NCBI GenBank assembly: GCA_003220225.1
Contig: QHRU01000032.1
Location: 1 to 64,000 of the forward strand
Direction of reading: 5' to 3'
DNA length: 64,000 bases
Origin: Candidatus Rokuibacteriota bacterium
GTDB lineage: Bacteria > Methylomirabilota > Methylomirabilia > Rokubacteriales > CSP1-6
The translations under genes were made by a program, and so were the position numbers. Shown one piece after another: positions 1-8,760 of the stretch; within the stretch, counting starts at the first letter, position 1; each line of letters starts with the position of its first letter. Below the pieces are notes generated by a model that was not told where the DNA came from, did no database searches, and saw nothing but the letters and a program-made list of their open reading frames with translations.

Positions 1-1
1 T

Positions 2-436
2 GCGCTTCAGCACCGGGACCGAGGCTGCCGCTTCCCCGGCTGCGCACTACCGTTCGGTCAGGGCCATCACATTCGCCATTGGGCCCACGGAGGCCCCACC
101 ACGCTGTCGAATCTCGCGTTGCTGTGTCGCCGGCATCACCGCGCGGTGCACGAAGAGGGATATCAGGTGGAGCGACAGGCCGATGGAGACCTCCGCTTCC
201 GGCGACCGGACGGCCGGCCACTGCCGCAAGTTCCGCCGCCCGCCGCGGTGCCGAGCGATCCCGTCAACGCGCTGCGAGCGGCGCACGACGCCCAGGGGCT
301 CCACGTTCACGCGCGGACGGCGATGCCGGGCTGGCTGGGAGACCGCCTCGATGTCGTCTATGCGATCGACGTCTTGCACCCACTGGCGCGGCCCGGCATC
401 GAAGAAGCAGCCACGCAGCCGTGCACGGCAGGTTGA
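2..436 (+). CDS. HNH endonuclease, C-terminal part (5' end outside window)
   Basis: The frame is open from base 2 and ends at TGA 434-436. It shows the C-terminal HNH nuclease module: RDRGCRFPGC supplies two cysteines, followed by GHHIRHWAHGG, the asparagine of TTLSNLALL and the metal-binding CRRHHRAVHE. This order is typical of HNH endonucleases attached to a DUF222/13E12-repeat N-terminus, which would lie outside the window. Roughly 90 residues of low-complexity, Pro/Ala-rich tail follow the HNH core. The physiological substrate of such nucleases is generally unknown. The stop overlaps the putative GTG start of the next gene by 16 nt. Confidence 0.85.
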   Translation, partial: ALQHRDRGCRFPGCALPFGQGHHIRHWAHGGPTTLSNLALLCRRHHRAVHEEGYQVERQADGDLRFRRPDGRPLPQVPPPAAVPSDPVNALRAAHDAQGLHVHARTAMPGWLGDRLDVVYAIDVLHPLARPGIEEAATQPCTAG

Positions 437-1794
437 ACCAGCGCCGATGCGCCCGAGTCGCGCTTGGCGCGCGGCTCGTCGTCGTCGCCGCGTGGCTCGT
501 CGTTCTCGTCACGAGCGCGCCGGCCGATGCGCAGTCGTCTCGCTACACCTTCGTCGATCACCTCTCGAGCCCCGCGCCGCCCGGGGCGCTGGCGAGTGCG
601 GCAGCGACAGCCGTCCGCGACGGGCTTGTCGCCGGGACGCTCGAGCGTGACGTCCGCGTCCTCGCCGCCCCCGAGATGCGCGGACGCCTGCGCGGCACCG
701 AGGAGAATGCGCGCGCCCGCGCCCACATCGTCGAGCGCCTCAAACGCGCCGGGCTGGCGCCGCTCTTCGACGGCTCGTTCGAGCAACCGACGCGCGCCGA
801 CGGCGCCGCCGCCGCCGCCACGCCCTACGCGACGAACGTCGGCGCCGTGTTCCGCGCCGCGCAGGCGGACGCCGAATGGATCGTGCTGGTCGCGCACTAC
901 GATCATCTCGGCGTCGTCGACGGCGCGATCCACGCGGGCGCCGACGACAATGCGAGCTCGGTGGCCCTCCTGCTCGCGCTCGCCGACTCGCTCGGCCGGA
1001 GCCGGCCACGGCTGCGGCGTCACGTCGTCGTGCTGTTTCCCGACGCCGAAGAGCCGCCCGACATCCGGACCGAGCGGATGGGCTCGTCGTGGTTCTGGCG
1101 GCATCTCCCGCTGCCGGCCGAGCGCCTCCACCTCGCCATCGTGCTCGATCTCATGGGCGGTCGGGCCTCGCCGGAGATGGAGGCGGCGGGGCTCACCGGC
1201 GCCCTGTTCGTCCTGGGTGCCGAGGCCAGCCGCGGCCTCGCCGATTTCGCGCGCGCGCTGCCGCCCGCCGACGGCGTCGAGCCGGTGTTCCTCAGCCTGC
1301 CGATGATCGAGGCGGTGCCGTACGCGCCGGGCCGACGCTTCGCGCGCAGCGACTACCACGGACTGCGCGAGCACCTCGGTCGTCCCTTCGTGTTCCTGTC
1401 CACCGGCCGCACCGAGACGTACCACACCGAGCGCGACACGCCGGACACGCTGGACTACGCGAAGCTCGGCCGCGTGACGCGCTGGGTGGCCGTGCTCGCG
1501 ACGCACGCCGCCGAGACCGACGGGCCGCTCGAGTGGCGCGACTTCACCGCCGATCCGCTCGCCGATGCGCGCAGCCTGCTGCGGATGTCCGCGGGCCTCG
1601 GCAAGCACGGACGGTTTCCGTGGCCGCTCCGGCGGGCGCTGGCCGCCGATCGGCGCATGGTGGAGCAGCTGCTGCGTCGCTGGGACGCCGGAGAGGCGCC
1701 GACGCCAGAGAGCTATCGCGCGCTCGTCCTGGCGTCGACGCGTCTTCAGGCGGCGATGTGGCGGCCCGGTGGCTGGTACTTCGCGCTCTGGTAA
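421..1794 (+). CDS. M28-family zinc aminopeptidase, secreted
   Basis: A predicted exported metallopeptidase of about 457 residues. GTG 421 is chosen because it puts a short basic stretch and a hydrophobic segment (about residues 14-31, rich in V/A/L) ahead of an ADAQS-type signal-peptidase site; TTG 433 is an alternative. M28 metal-site motifs are present in order: HYDHLG (about residue 159), GADDNASS (about 172-179), the PDAEEP glutamates and a C-terminal YHTERDTPD histidine. The family removes N-terminal residues from peptides using two zinc ions. It overlaps the HNH gene, so translation may be coupled. The specific substrate is unknown. Confidence 0.85.
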   Translation: MHGRLNQRRCARVALGARLVVVAAWLVVLVTSAPADAQSSRYTFVDHLSSPAPPGALASAAATAVRDGLVAGTLERDVRVLAAPEMRGRLRGTEENARARAHIVERLKRAGLAPLFDGSFEQPTRADGAAAAATPYATNVGAVFRAAQADAEWIVLVAHYDHLGVVDGAIHAGADDNASSVALLLALADSLGRSRPRLRRHVVVLFPDAEEPPDIRTERMGSSWFWRHLPLPAERLHLAIVLDLMGGRASPEMEAAGLTGALFVLGAEASRGLADFARALPPADGVEPVFLSLPMIEAVPYAPGRRFARSDYHGLREHLGRPFVFLSTGRTETYHTERDTPDTLDYAKLGRVTRWVAVLATHAAETDGPLEWRDFTADPLADARSLLRMSAGLGKHGRFPWPLRRALAADRRMVEQLLRRWDAGEAPTPESYRALVLASTRLQAAMWRPGGWYFALW

Positions 1795-1801
1795 ACGGTC
1801 A

Positions 1802-2113
1802 TCACAGGTACTGACCGGCCCGCGGACGGGGATCGAGGTCGAGCGCCATCTCGACCATCTGACCGAGCGAGAGCGCGCGCGGATCGCTGTAGCGCGAGCA
1901 CTCGGAGATGTCGTCGGGCACCTCGCGGTCGAGCGCCGTGCAGACGATCGTGTAGTGCGGATAGCCACGACGCCGATAGATCATCGCGTGACTGCAGCGG
2001 CCGCAGAGACCGCCGACTCGGGACTCGACCCGGTTCTCGATGGTGTGGGCGCGGTTTTCCAGCGCCTCCGTCCGTTCGTACTGATCGAGCGACTTCCACT
2101 GGTAGGCGTCCAT
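1802..2113 (-). CDS. small Cys-containing hypothetical protein (103 aa)
   Basis: A conserved-looking small protein I cannot assign. It carries CGRC followed by further cysteines in TIVCTALD and DISECSRY, four cysteines that could make a small zinc site. The start is supported by a strong Shine-Dalgarno (AAAGGAGG) about 6 nt upstream of ATG 2113. The N-terminus is rich in charged residues with coiled-coil character (LDQYERTEALENRAH). It is convergent with the M28 peptidase (7 nt apart) and lies downstream of nudC on the same strand, so it may be co-transcribed with that operon. Function unknown. Confidence 0.7.
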   Translation of the reverse strand: MDAYQWKSLDQYERTEALENRAHTIENRVESRVGGLCGRCSHAMIYRRRGYPHYTIVCTALDREVPDDISECSRYSDPRALSLGQMVEMALDLDPRPRAGQYL

Positions 2114-2207
2114 CCGGAGCCTCCTTTCTATCGTGTCATCGGGACACCTCCCTTCCGGATGCCGTTGCCGGCGGTCGGTGAGACATGGGGAAAGTGTAGA
2201 GCGCGCG

Positions 2208-3074
2208 TCAAGGGCTCAGCGACGGCTGCGCGTAGTGGTCGATGATGAAGCGCGAGATCGAGTGACGCGTGGGCAGATTCGGCAGCGCATCGCACGGAAA
2301 CCAGCGCGCGTCCTCCAGCTCCTCGGTGTCGATCACGAGGTCGCCGCCGGCGTAGGTGGCGACGAAGCCGATCATCATCTGGCTCGGGAACGGCCAGTTC
2401 TGGCTGCCGACGTAGCGGATGTCCTTCACGTCGACGCCGACCTCCTCCTTGATCTCGCGCGCCACGCAGCCCTCCAGCGACTCGCCGTTGTCGACGAAGC
2501 CGGCCACGAGCGCGTAGCGGTTCGGCGCCCAGCCGGTCTTGCGCGTGAGGAGCACGCGGTTGCCGTCGCGCACGAGCACGATCGTCGCGGGATGCAGGTG
2601 CGGGTAGTGCTCGTAGCGGCAGCGCGGGCACTTCTTGCCCCACTCGCTCTCGATGCGCTCGGTGGCCTCGCCGCAGCGCGGGCAGTGGCCGCTCGTCGAC
2701 TCCCACCAGAGCGCCTGCATCGCCATGCCGCCGAGCGAGAGCAGGTCGTCGGGCAGCCGCGTGTTGCGCATCGGCACCACCGTCTCGCTCACCAGGCCCT
2801 TCGGGACCGGCGCGCCGGGCGCGACGGGCACCACCCAGCACGGTGTGTCGCGATACGTGCCGAGCCAGAAGGGCGCCGCCTCGACCGGCACCGGACAGTC
2901 GCCGTGCGGCAGCCGGAAGCCGCCGGCCTCGGGCACGACGAGCAGGCTCTGGTCCTGGACGAGGATCCAGTGGCCGTGCTCGCCGGATGGCTTGGTGCCG
3001 CGCTTGGCCGGCGTGAACGCGGCGCCGAGGATGTCGCGGTTGAACGGCAGATGGACGGTGAGCGGCGTCGTCAT
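2208..3074 (-). CDS. nudC: NADH pyrophosphatase / NAD-RNA decapping Nudix hydrolase
   Basis: A 288-residue protein with the full NudC architecture: a variable N-terminal domain, a four-cysteine zinc ribbon (CPRCGE then KKCPRC), and a C-terminal Nudix box following GX5EX7REUXEEXGU (GFVDNGES to REIKEEVGV). The SQNWPFPSQ motif after the Nudix box is the NudC family signature for NAD(H) pyrophosphatases. The family hydrolyses NADH to NMNH and AMP and in bacteria removes NAD caps from RNA. ATG 3074 overlaps the stop of the upstream crotonase gene in an ATGA arrangement, so the two are translationally coupled. Confidence 0.93.
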   Translation of the reverse strand: MTTPLTVHLPFNRDILGAAFTPAKRGTKPSGEHGHWILVQDQSLLVVPEAGGFRLPHGDCPVPVEAAPFWLGTYRDTPCWVVPVAPGAPVPKGLVSETVVPMRNTRLPDDLLSLGGMAMQALWWESTSGHCPRCGEATERIESEWGKKCPRCRYEHYPHLHPATIVLVRDGNRVLLTRKTGWAPNRYALVAGFVDNGESLEGCVAREIKEEVGVDVKDIRYVGSQNWPFPSQMMIGFVATYAGGDLVIDTEELEDARWFPCDALPNLPTRHSISRFIIDHYAQPSLSP

Positions 3075-3919
3075 TCGTGTTCGCCGGCGGTCCACCACGG
3101 ATAGAAGGGCGGCATGTCCTTGCTCGGGCGTCCGGTGAAGCGCGGCGGCCGCTTCTCGAGGAACGACGTGATCCCCTCCCGGGCGTCGGCGGAGCGGCCC
3201 GTGTGCCACATGCCGAGCGAGTCGAGGCGGTGCGCCTCGCGCGGATGATCGGCGCCCAGCATACGCCAGAGCATCTGGCGGATGAGGGCGACGGAGACGG
3301 CCGACGTGTTGTCGGCGATCTCGCGCGCGAGCGCGCGCGCCGCCGGCAGCAGCGCGTCGGGCTCCAGCACGCGGCTCACCAGGCCGCCCGCGCGCGCCTC
3401 CTCCGCCGAGAACACGCGCCCGGTGTACGTCCACTCCGCCGCCTGCGCGACGCCGACCAGCCGTGGCAGGAACCACGTGCTGGCAGCCTCGGGCACCACG
3501 CCGCGCCGCGCGAACACGAAGCCGATCTTCGCCGTGCTCGCGGCGAGGCGCACGTCCATCGGCAGCGTCAGCGTGATGCCGAAGCCGACGGCGGGGCCGT
3601 TGATGGCGGCGATCACCGGCTTCTTCATCTCGAAGATGCGCAGCGTGACGAGCCCGCCACCGTCGCGATGCTCCTCGGGTGTCTCGCCTCGGCCGTCGAA
3701 CGTCGTGCCGCCGCCTCCGAGATCCGCGCCCGCGCAGAACGCGCGGCCGGCGCCCGTGACGATCACCACGCGCACGCCGTCGTCGGCGTCGGCGCGGTCG
3801 AACGCGGCGACGAGCTCGCGGATGACGGTGGCGTTGACGGCGTTCAGCCGATCGGGGCGGTTGAGCGTGAGCGTCGCGATCCCGTCGGCGACGTCGTACA
3901 GCAGCGTCTCGAAGCTCAT
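3071..3919 (-). CDS. enoyl-CoA hydratase/isomerase (crotonase) family protein
   Basis: A 282-residue crotonase. Oxyanion-hole segments are visible at GRAFCAGADL and NGPAVGFGIT, and the catalytic-type glutamate is kept in RRGVVPEAASTW. The protein normally adds water to, or isomerises, 2-enoyl-CoA thioesters in the cytosol. The start is 7 nt after the LLM monooxygenase stop, and its own stop overlaps nudC, so these three form one operon. A glycine-rich insertion (LGGGGTTFDGRGE) follows the first oxyanion motif, as in long crotonases related to PaaG. The substrate cannot be deduced. Confidence 0.88.
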   Translation of the reverse strand: MSFETLLYDVADGIATLTLNRPDRLNAVNATVIRELVAAFDRADADDGVRVVIVTGAGRAFCAGADLGGGGTTFDGRGETPEEHRDGGGLVTLRIFEMKKPVIAAINGPAVGFGITLTLPMDVRLAASTAKIGFVFARRGVVPEAASTWFLPRLVGVAQAAEWTYTGRVFSAEEARAGGLVSRVLEPDALLPAARALAREIADNTSAVSVALIRQMLWRMLGADHPREAHRLDSLGMWHTGRSADAREGITSFLEKRPPRFTGRPSKDMPPFYPWWTAGEHE

Positions 3920-3926
3920 GCGCCGG

Positions 3927-5060
3927 TCAAAAGCCCAGCGCCCGGACGTCCTTGCCCGCGGTGGCGACGGCGGCCTCCGGCGCGGCGGGCGCCTTGACCT
4001 CGAGCCTCTTGAGCTGCGGCATGACTTCCTTCGCGAAGAGCCGCATGTTGCTCTCGGCCTCCTCGTACGGCATGCCGGCGTAGGAGAAGACGCCGACATA
4101 GTGGCTGTTGCCGGTGCGGCGATGGATGTCGAGGATCTTCTCGTAGCACTGCTCGGGCGTGCCCGAGACTTGAAGGTTCACGAAGTAGTCGATGACGGTG
4201 TCGGTGCCGTACTCCGCGATCTTCTCGCTCATCTTGCCGTAGTACTCGTAGCCCTTCGTCTTCGCGAGATGGTCGCGCTCGAAGTGGTAGTGATCGAGCA
4301 CCGTCTGGTAATAGCCGCCGATGTACCGGCGCGCCATCTCGCGCGCGCGCTCGGGGTTGCCGTCGCAGAAGGTCCACCCCGCCGAGACGGGCGGCGGCGC
4401 CTCCGCGCCGTTGACCTGGCGGTAGACGGTGCGGTACGTATCCAGCTCCTTGGCCACCTCGTGCCACGGCTTCTGCGGGATGATCAGGATCCCGATGCCC
4501 AGGCGCGCCATGATCGGCAGCGAGTCCGGCGAGACGGCCGCCGCGTAGGTGCGGCCGCGGAACGACTTGAACGGCGCGGGCCGGATGGCCGCGCGTGGCT
4601 GCTTCACGAACGTGCCGTCGTACTCGCAGTAGCCGTTCTCGAGTCCCTGCAGCAGCATCTCCGCGGATTCGACGAAGCGCTGGCGCGATTCCTCCATCGG
4701 CATGCGGAAGCCGTCGAACTCCACCTTGCCGGCACCGCGGCCGAGGCCGAGGATCAGCCGGCCGTCGGAGATGTTGTCGAGCATCGAGACTTCCTCGGCC
4801 ACGCGCATCGGGTCGTGCCACGGCAGCACGACCACCATCGAGCCGAGCTGGGCCTTCTGCGTGCGGCCGGCCACGTAGGTGAGAAACTGCAGCACGTCGG
4901 GGCACATCGTGTAGTCGGTGAAATGGTGCTCGACGCCCCACACCGACTCGTAGCCGAGCGGCTCCGCGAGATCGGCCAGCCGCAATTCGCTGCGATAGAC
5001 CTCACGATCCGTGCGGCCCTTCTTCGGATTCTGGAACACGGACGCCATTCCGACGTGCAT
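3927..5060 (-). CDS. LLM class flavin-dependent oxidoreductase (bacterial luciferase-like)
   Basis: A 377-residue luciferase-like monooxygenase. The N-terminus contains the YESVWGVEHHFTDY region and the DNISDGRLILGLGRG motif typical of this TIM-barrel family, which uses FMNH2 or F420 to oxidise substrates. ATG 5060 is preceded by an AAGGAG Shine-Dalgarno, and this start matches the family N-terminus. It heads the operon with the crotonase and nudC. An enzyme of this type beside a crotonase suggests degradation of an unusual organic acid or cofactor-linked substrate, but the exact substrate is unknown. Confidence 0.88.
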   Translation of the reverse strand: MHVGMASVFQNPKKGRTDREVYRSELRLADLAEPLGYESVWGVEHHFTDYTMCPDVLQFLTYVAGRTQKAQLGSMVVVLPWHDPMRVAEEVSMLDNISDGRLILGLGRGAGKVEFDGFRMPMEESRQRFVESAEMLLQGLENGYCEYDGTFVKQPRAAIRPAPFKSFRGRTYAAAVSPDSLPIMARLGIGILIIPQKPWHEVAKELDTYRTVYRQVNGAEAPPPVSAGWTFCDGNPERAREMARRYIGGYYQTVLDHYHFERDHLAKTKGYEYYGKMSEKIAEYGTDTVIDYFVNLQVSGTPEQCYEKILDIHRRTGNSHYVGVFSYAGMPYEEAESNMRLFAKEVMPQLKRLEVKAPAAPEAAVATAGKDVRALGF

Positions 5061-5150
5061 GCGAGTCTCCTTGCTGCGACTGAGCGCCTGCGACCGGTGC
5101 CGCCGAGCGTAGCGCCCGGCCACCCCGCGCGTCAATGCGCCGGCCGCGGG

Positions 5151-5156
5151 TACAAT
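5151..5156 (+). promoter_or_regulatory. -10 box TACAAT, seven bases before ATG 5164
   Basis: A TACAAT hexamer in a GC-rich background ends exactly 7 nt before ATG 5164, which would place the transcription start at the start codon. No Shine-Dalgarno and no clear -35 box are seen. It is one of several such arrangements in this window. Confidence 0.45.
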
Positions 5157-5163
5157 GGACCCG

Positions 5164-5436
5164 ATGACGCTCCGCGTGCTCGTCGTGCTCGTGGTGACGC
5201 TGCTCGTCGTGCTGCCTGTGGCGCAGCAGGCGTCGGCGCCGTGCGACGCCGGCCATGCCGCCGCCCTCAAGCACGCGCCGCGCACGGCGCCGTGGAGCGC
5301 GCGCATGGCGGTCGCCGCGCGGCCGATCACGGGTTCGCCGGCGGCGCCGCCCTTCGCCGGTCTCGCGGCGCCCGAGGCGCCGGACCGCGCCGGCGACGGT
5401 GCGCTGTCCGCTCCGTTCGTGCCCCCTCGCGTCTAG
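5164..5436 (+). CDS. small secreted hypothetical protein (90 aa)
   Basis: A 90-residue product with a clear signal peptide (about residues 5-20, all V/L/T/P) and a likely cleavage after AQQASA, leaving a Pro/Ala-rich mature peptide with one cysteine. I do not recognise the family. ATG 5164 is preferred over ATG 5155 because a TACAAT box ends 7 nt before it, while ATG 5155 overlaps that box. It precedes the 92-aa/TauE/DUF1634 genes on the same strand by 60 nt and could be the first gene of that unit. Confidence 0.5.
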   Translation: MTLRVLVVLVVTLLVVLPVAQQASAPCDAGHAAALKHAPRTAPWSARMAVAARPITGSPAAPPFAGLAAPEAPDRAGDGALSAPFVPPRV

Positions 5437-5496
5437 TTCTCCTCCCGCTTCAGCGTTCGTGCTTCGTCGATCGACCGTTCATCAAGGGAGGACTCC

Positions 5497-5775
5497 ATGT
5501 CAAAGACGACCAGCGATGCGTGCGTGTCGTGGATCGAGGGCCGCGTGCCCGACACCGAGGAGGCCGGCATCGTGCACGCGCTGATCACGGAGCGCGGTGT
5601 GCGGAGGCGTCACGCGCTGGCCCACGCGCTCGCGCAGGAGCTGTTCGAGCGCGACCGCCGTCGCGTCGGTTACCTGGCGGGCATCGGGATCTTCCGCGCG
5701 TGGTACCTGGCTGGCGCGGAACGGCTGCTCGATGAGATGAACGGACGGGCGATCCTCATCGACCCGCCGAGATGA
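5497..5775 (+). CDS. hypothetical protein (92 aa) in the TauE operon
   Basis: A 92-residue soluble, charged, probably all-helical protein with no domain I recognise (for example HALAHALAQELFERDRRR). It has a good Shine-Dalgarno (GGGAGGA) ahead of ATG 5497. Its stop overlaps the start of the TauE/SafE exporter gene by 4 nt (ATGA), so the two are translated together. It may be a cytosolic accessory or regulator of the exporter; that is inference from position only. Confidence 0.7.
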   Translation: MSKTTSDACVSWIEGRVPDTEEAGIVHALITERGVRRRHALAHALAQELFERDRRRVGYLAGIGIFRAWYLAGAERLLDEMNGRAILIDPPR

Positions 5776-6617
5776 GCGACCTCGCGTTTCTCTCGATGAT
5801 CCTCGGCACCTCCGCCGCGGCTGGGGTCCTCGGCGCCCTCCTCGGCCTCGGCGGCGGCATTCTGCTCGTGCCCCTGCTGACGCTCTTCTTCGGCGTGAGC
5901 CTGCCGTACGCGATGGGTGCCAGCATCCTGTCGGTCATCGCCACGTCCTGCGGCGCCGCCGCCGGGCACCTGGCCTCGGGCCTGGCCAACATGCGGCTCG
6001 GCCTCTTCCTGGCGACGGCGACCGTGGCCGGCGCGCTCCTCGGCGCGAGCCTCGTGGGCGTTGTCCCGGCCCGCGCGCTCCAGATCCTCTTCGGCCTGGC
6101 CCTCGCTTACTCGGCCCTCACGACGATCCGTCAGCTGCACGTCGAGGTGGCGGAGTCGCTGGAGGCCGACCCGCTGGCGCAGCGCTTCGGCCTCGAGGGC
6201 GTCTACCACGACCAAGCGCTCGGCCGCGACGTCGCCTATCACGCCATCCACGTGCGCCGTGGCGTCGCCGTGATGTTCGGCGCCGGCGTGCTCTCCGGTC
6301 TGCTCGGCATCGGCAGCGGCGCCTTCAAGGTGCTCGCGATGGACACGTTCATGCGGCTGCCGATGAAGGTCTCGACGGCCACCAGCAACTTCATGATCGG
6401 CCTCACGGCCGCGGCGAGCGCCGGCGTCTACTTCGGACGCGGCGACATCCATCCGGTGATCGCGACGCCGGTCGCGCTGGGCGTGCTGCTCGGCTCGTAC
6501 GTCGGCACGCGGCTCATCGGCCACCTGCGCAACACCACCGTGCGCAAGCTGTTCCTGCCGATCGTGCTCTACCTCGCCGTCTCGATGCTGCTGCGCGGCC
6601 TCGGGCTGCTCCGATGA
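5772..6617 (+). CDS. TauE/SafE family sulfite/organosulfonate exporter
   Basis: A 281-residue integral membrane protein with about eight hydrophobic segments. The N-terminal GALLGLGGGILLVPLL stretch and its internal echo (GLLGIGSGAFKVLAMD) are the two TauE repeats, each with the conserved glycine-rich motif. Members export sulfite, sulfoacetate or other anions. A hydrophilic loop of about 45 residues separates the halves. It overlaps the upstream 92-aa gene (ATGA) and the downstream DUF1634 gene (ATGA), giving a three-gene coupled operon. The substrate is not determinable. Confidence 0.88.
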   Translation: MSDLAFLSMILGTSAAAGVLGALLGLGGGILLVPLLTLFFGVSLPYAMGASILSVIATSCGAAAGHLASGLANMRLGLFLATATVAGALLGASLVGVVPARALQILFGLALAYSALTTIRQLHVEVAESLEADPLAQRFGLEGVYHDQALGRDVAYHAIHVRRGVAVMFGAGVLSGLLGIGSGAFKVLAMDTFMRLPMKVSTATSNFMIGLTAAASAGVYFGRGDIHPVIATPVALGVLLGSYVGTRLIGHLRNTTVRKLFLPIVLYLAVSMLLRGLGLLR

Positions 6618-7009
6618 ACGGGGCCGAGCGCATGGTCTCGGCCCTGCTGCTGATCGGCGGCTTCGTCGCGGTAGGGCTGATGCTCGTGGGGCTGGTGGCG
6701 CTGCAGGTCCGCGCCGCCCGCACGGCCCACCCGCTCGACGTCAGGCACGTGGTCGAGCATCGCGAGGCCGGCCGCTCAGTGGACGTGTTCGTCTCGATGC
6801 CTCAGATCGCCCACGCGCTGGCGCGGTGGCCGCCGCAGCCGGTGGCCATCATTACCGCCGGCATCGTCGTGCTCCTGGCCACGCCGGCGGCGGGGCTGCT
6901 CGCGGCCATGGCCGCCTTCGCCCGCGCCGGCGACCGGCCATACGTGATCATCTGCGCGGCGCTCCTCGTCATGCTGGTGTCGGGGTTCTTTCTCCGCGTG
7001 GGCGGCTGA
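6614..7009 (+). CDS. DUF1634 membrane protein, TauE partner
   Basis: A 131-residue protein with three predicted membrane helices (about 7-31, 75-97 and 107-129). Length and pattern match DUF1634, which is commonly encoded next to TauE/SafE exporters, as here with an ATGA overlap. It is probably a small accessory subunit of the exporter. The biochemical role of the family is not established. Confidence 0.75.
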   Translation: MNGAERMVSALLLIGGFVAVGLMLVGLVALQVRAARTAHPLDVRHVVEHREAGRSVDVFVSMPQIAHALARWPPQPVAIITAGIVVLLATPAAGLLAAMAAFARAGDRPYVIICAALLVMLVSGFFLRVGG

Positions 7010-7025
7010 TCAGGGCCGGACCTCG

Positions 7026-7053
7026 CGTCCCGGGGAAACCCGTGGCGCTCCTC
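7026..7053 (+). repeat. partial copy of the GC-rich intercistronic repeat
   Basis: This segment lies 16 nt past the DUF1634 stop. It matches only the distal half of the repeat found at 50973-51041: a run of about 24 nt centred on GAAACCCGTGGCGCTCCTC is nearly identical. The proximal ATGGGGG half is missing, so this is a fragment or a diverged relative. Confidence 0.5.
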
Positions 7054-7058
7054 GGCGC

Positions 7059-8744
7059 TCAGGCCGGGAAGTCGCGGAGCACGCGGCCCGGGCGGCCGCA
7101 ATCCGCGACGATGCCGCGCTCGTCGACGGTGCGCACGCCGTTCACCCACACGCCGTGCACGCCGACGGCCGGCGTGTCGAGCCGCTCGGCCCCCGTCGGC
7201 AGATCGTGGACGCGGCGCTTCTCGCCGCGCGCGACGGTGGCCGGATCGAACAGCAGCAGGTCGGCCCACGCGCCGGGCACGAGGCGGCCGCGATCCGCGA
7301 TGCGATACGCGGCCGCCACGTCGCTCGTCACGCGCTTGACGGCCTCGGGCAGCGTGAGATCGCCGCGCTCGCGCACCCAGTGGCCGAACAGGTGCAGCCC
7401 GAAGCCCGCGTCGCAGAGGAACGAGAGGTGCGCGCCGGCGTCGGACAGCGCGACCGCCGCGTGCGGGTGGCGCAGGAGCTTTCGCACCTCGTCCTCGTCG
7501 GTGTTGAAGAGACGACAGTCGAACATCGCGTCCAGCCCGGCGTCGAGGCCGAAGTCGAGAAAGACGTCGAAGGGATCGCGTCCCGACTCCGCCGCGAGGG
7601 CGCCGAGCGTCTTGCCGACGAGCGCCCGATGCTCGGAGCGCTCGACCGACATGATCGTGAGGTGCGGCCACGTCGTGTTCGAAAAACGGTTCGGCACGCC
7701 GGGAATGCCGGCCTCGTCCCTGAGCGCCTTGCGGAAGGACGGGTCGGCGAGCACGCGGCGGTACGCGGTCTCGTCCGCCGCCTCGATGGCCGGCCGCCAC
7801 GCGAGGAACGCCTCCAGGGGATACGGATGACGCAACGTGAACTCCATGCCGAGCGGGAAGCAGCCCACCTGCGCCCACAGCTCGCGCCCCCGTGCGCGCG
7901 CCGCCTCGATCTCCGCGATCTCGCGGAACACGCGCGTCGGGTCGCCGGGATCGACGAACATCGCGGCGATCATCACCGGCCGCCCGCTCTTCGCGGCGAC
8001 CTCCTCCAGCCACGGCACCGTCGTCGTGCTGCCCTTCGTGAGCATGAACACACCGCGCCCGGCCTCGCCCAGGGCGCCGGTCAGCGCCAGCAGCTCGCGC
8101 GCGTCGGCCAGGCGCGAGGGCATCGGGATGCCGTTCTCGCCGTTGTGCTGCTCGAGCGTGGAGGTGGCGAAGCCGATGGCGCCGGCGTGCACCGCCTCCA
8201 GCACGATCCGGCGCATCTCGGCGATCTCGGCGTCGGTGGCCGCGCGCTTCGTGGCCTCGGCGCCGAGGACGAACGTCCGGACCGACGAGTGCCCGACGAG
8301 CGAGCCGACGTTGGGCACCACGCCGCGCCGCTCCAGGGCGGCGAGGTACTCGGGATAGGTCTCGAAGTCCCAGCGCACGCCGGCGCGCAGCGCCTCCAGC
8401 GACATGCCCTCCACGTGGGTGAGCGCGCGCAGCGTGAGGTCGCGGTCGTCCGGCCGGCAGGGTGCGATGGTGAAGCCGCAGTTGCCGATGACGACCGTCG
8501 TCACGCCGAGCCGGGTGGACGGCGTCGCGAACGGGTCCCACGTCAGCTGCGCGTCGTAGTGCGTGTGGATGTCGACGATGCCGGGCGCCAGCGTCAGCCC
8601 GCGCGCGTCCACGCGCTGGCGCGCGGCGCCGAGGTCGCCGCCCACGGCGACGATGCGGCCGCCCCTCACGGCGACGCCGCCCGCGCGCGCCGGGCCGCCG
8701 AGCCCATCGATGACCCAGGCGCCGTCGATCACGAGGTCGTGCAC
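7059..8744 (-). CDS. D-aminoacylase / N-acyl-D-amino-acid deacylase family amidohydrolase
   Basis: A 561-residue amidohydrolase. The metal-binding DIHTHYDAQ motif near residue 60 and the GNCGFTIAP motif with its metal-ligand cysteine are the hallmarks of D-aminoacylases. The family hydrolyses N-acyl-D-amino acids, but many close relatives act on other amides. GTG 8744 is the natural start for the family. It is last in an operon with an SDR and a flavin reductase (gaps of 11 and 16 nt). The exact substrate is unknown. Confidence 0.85.
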   Translation of the reverse strand: MHDLVIDGAWVIDGLGGPARAGGVAVRGGRIVAVGGDLGAARQRVDARGLTLAPGIVDIHTHYDAQLTWDPFATPSTRLGVTTVVIGNCGFTIAPCRPDDRDLTLRALTHVEGMSLEALRAGVRWDFETYPEYLAALERRGVVPNVGSLVGHSSVRTFVLGAEATKRAATDAEIAEMRRIVLEAVHAGAIGFATSTLEQHNGENGIPMPSRLADARELLALTGALGEAGRGVFMLTKGSTTTVPWLEEVAAKSGRPVMIAAMFVDPGDPTRVFREIAEIEAARARGRELWAQVGCFPLGMEFTLRHPYPLEAFLAWRPAIEAADETAYRRVLADPSFRKALRDEAGIPGVPNRFSNTTWPHLTIMSVERSEHRALVGKTLGALAAESGRDPFDVFLDFGLDAGLDAMFDCRLFNTDEDEVRKLLRHPHAAVALSDAGAHLSFLCDAGFGLHLFGHWVRERGDLTLPEAVKRVTSDVAAAYRIADRGRLVPGAWADLLLFDPATVARGEKRRVHDLPTGAERLDTPAVGVHGVWVNGVRTVDERGIVADCGRPGRVLRDFPA

Positions 8745-8760
8745 GCGCGCTCCCTGGCCG

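Noticed and set aside
358-1968. Long minus-strand frame of over 500 codons opposite the M28 peptidase
   Set aside because: Arg/Glu/Val-rich composition with no domain is typical of antisense frames in GC-rich DNA; the plus strand has clear M28 motifs.
2114-2207. Three-codon leader ORF (ATG-ACA-CGA-TAG) before the 103-aa gene as an attenuator
   Set aside because: It has a GGGAGG upstream but no run of regulatory codons and no alternative hairpins; most likely chance.
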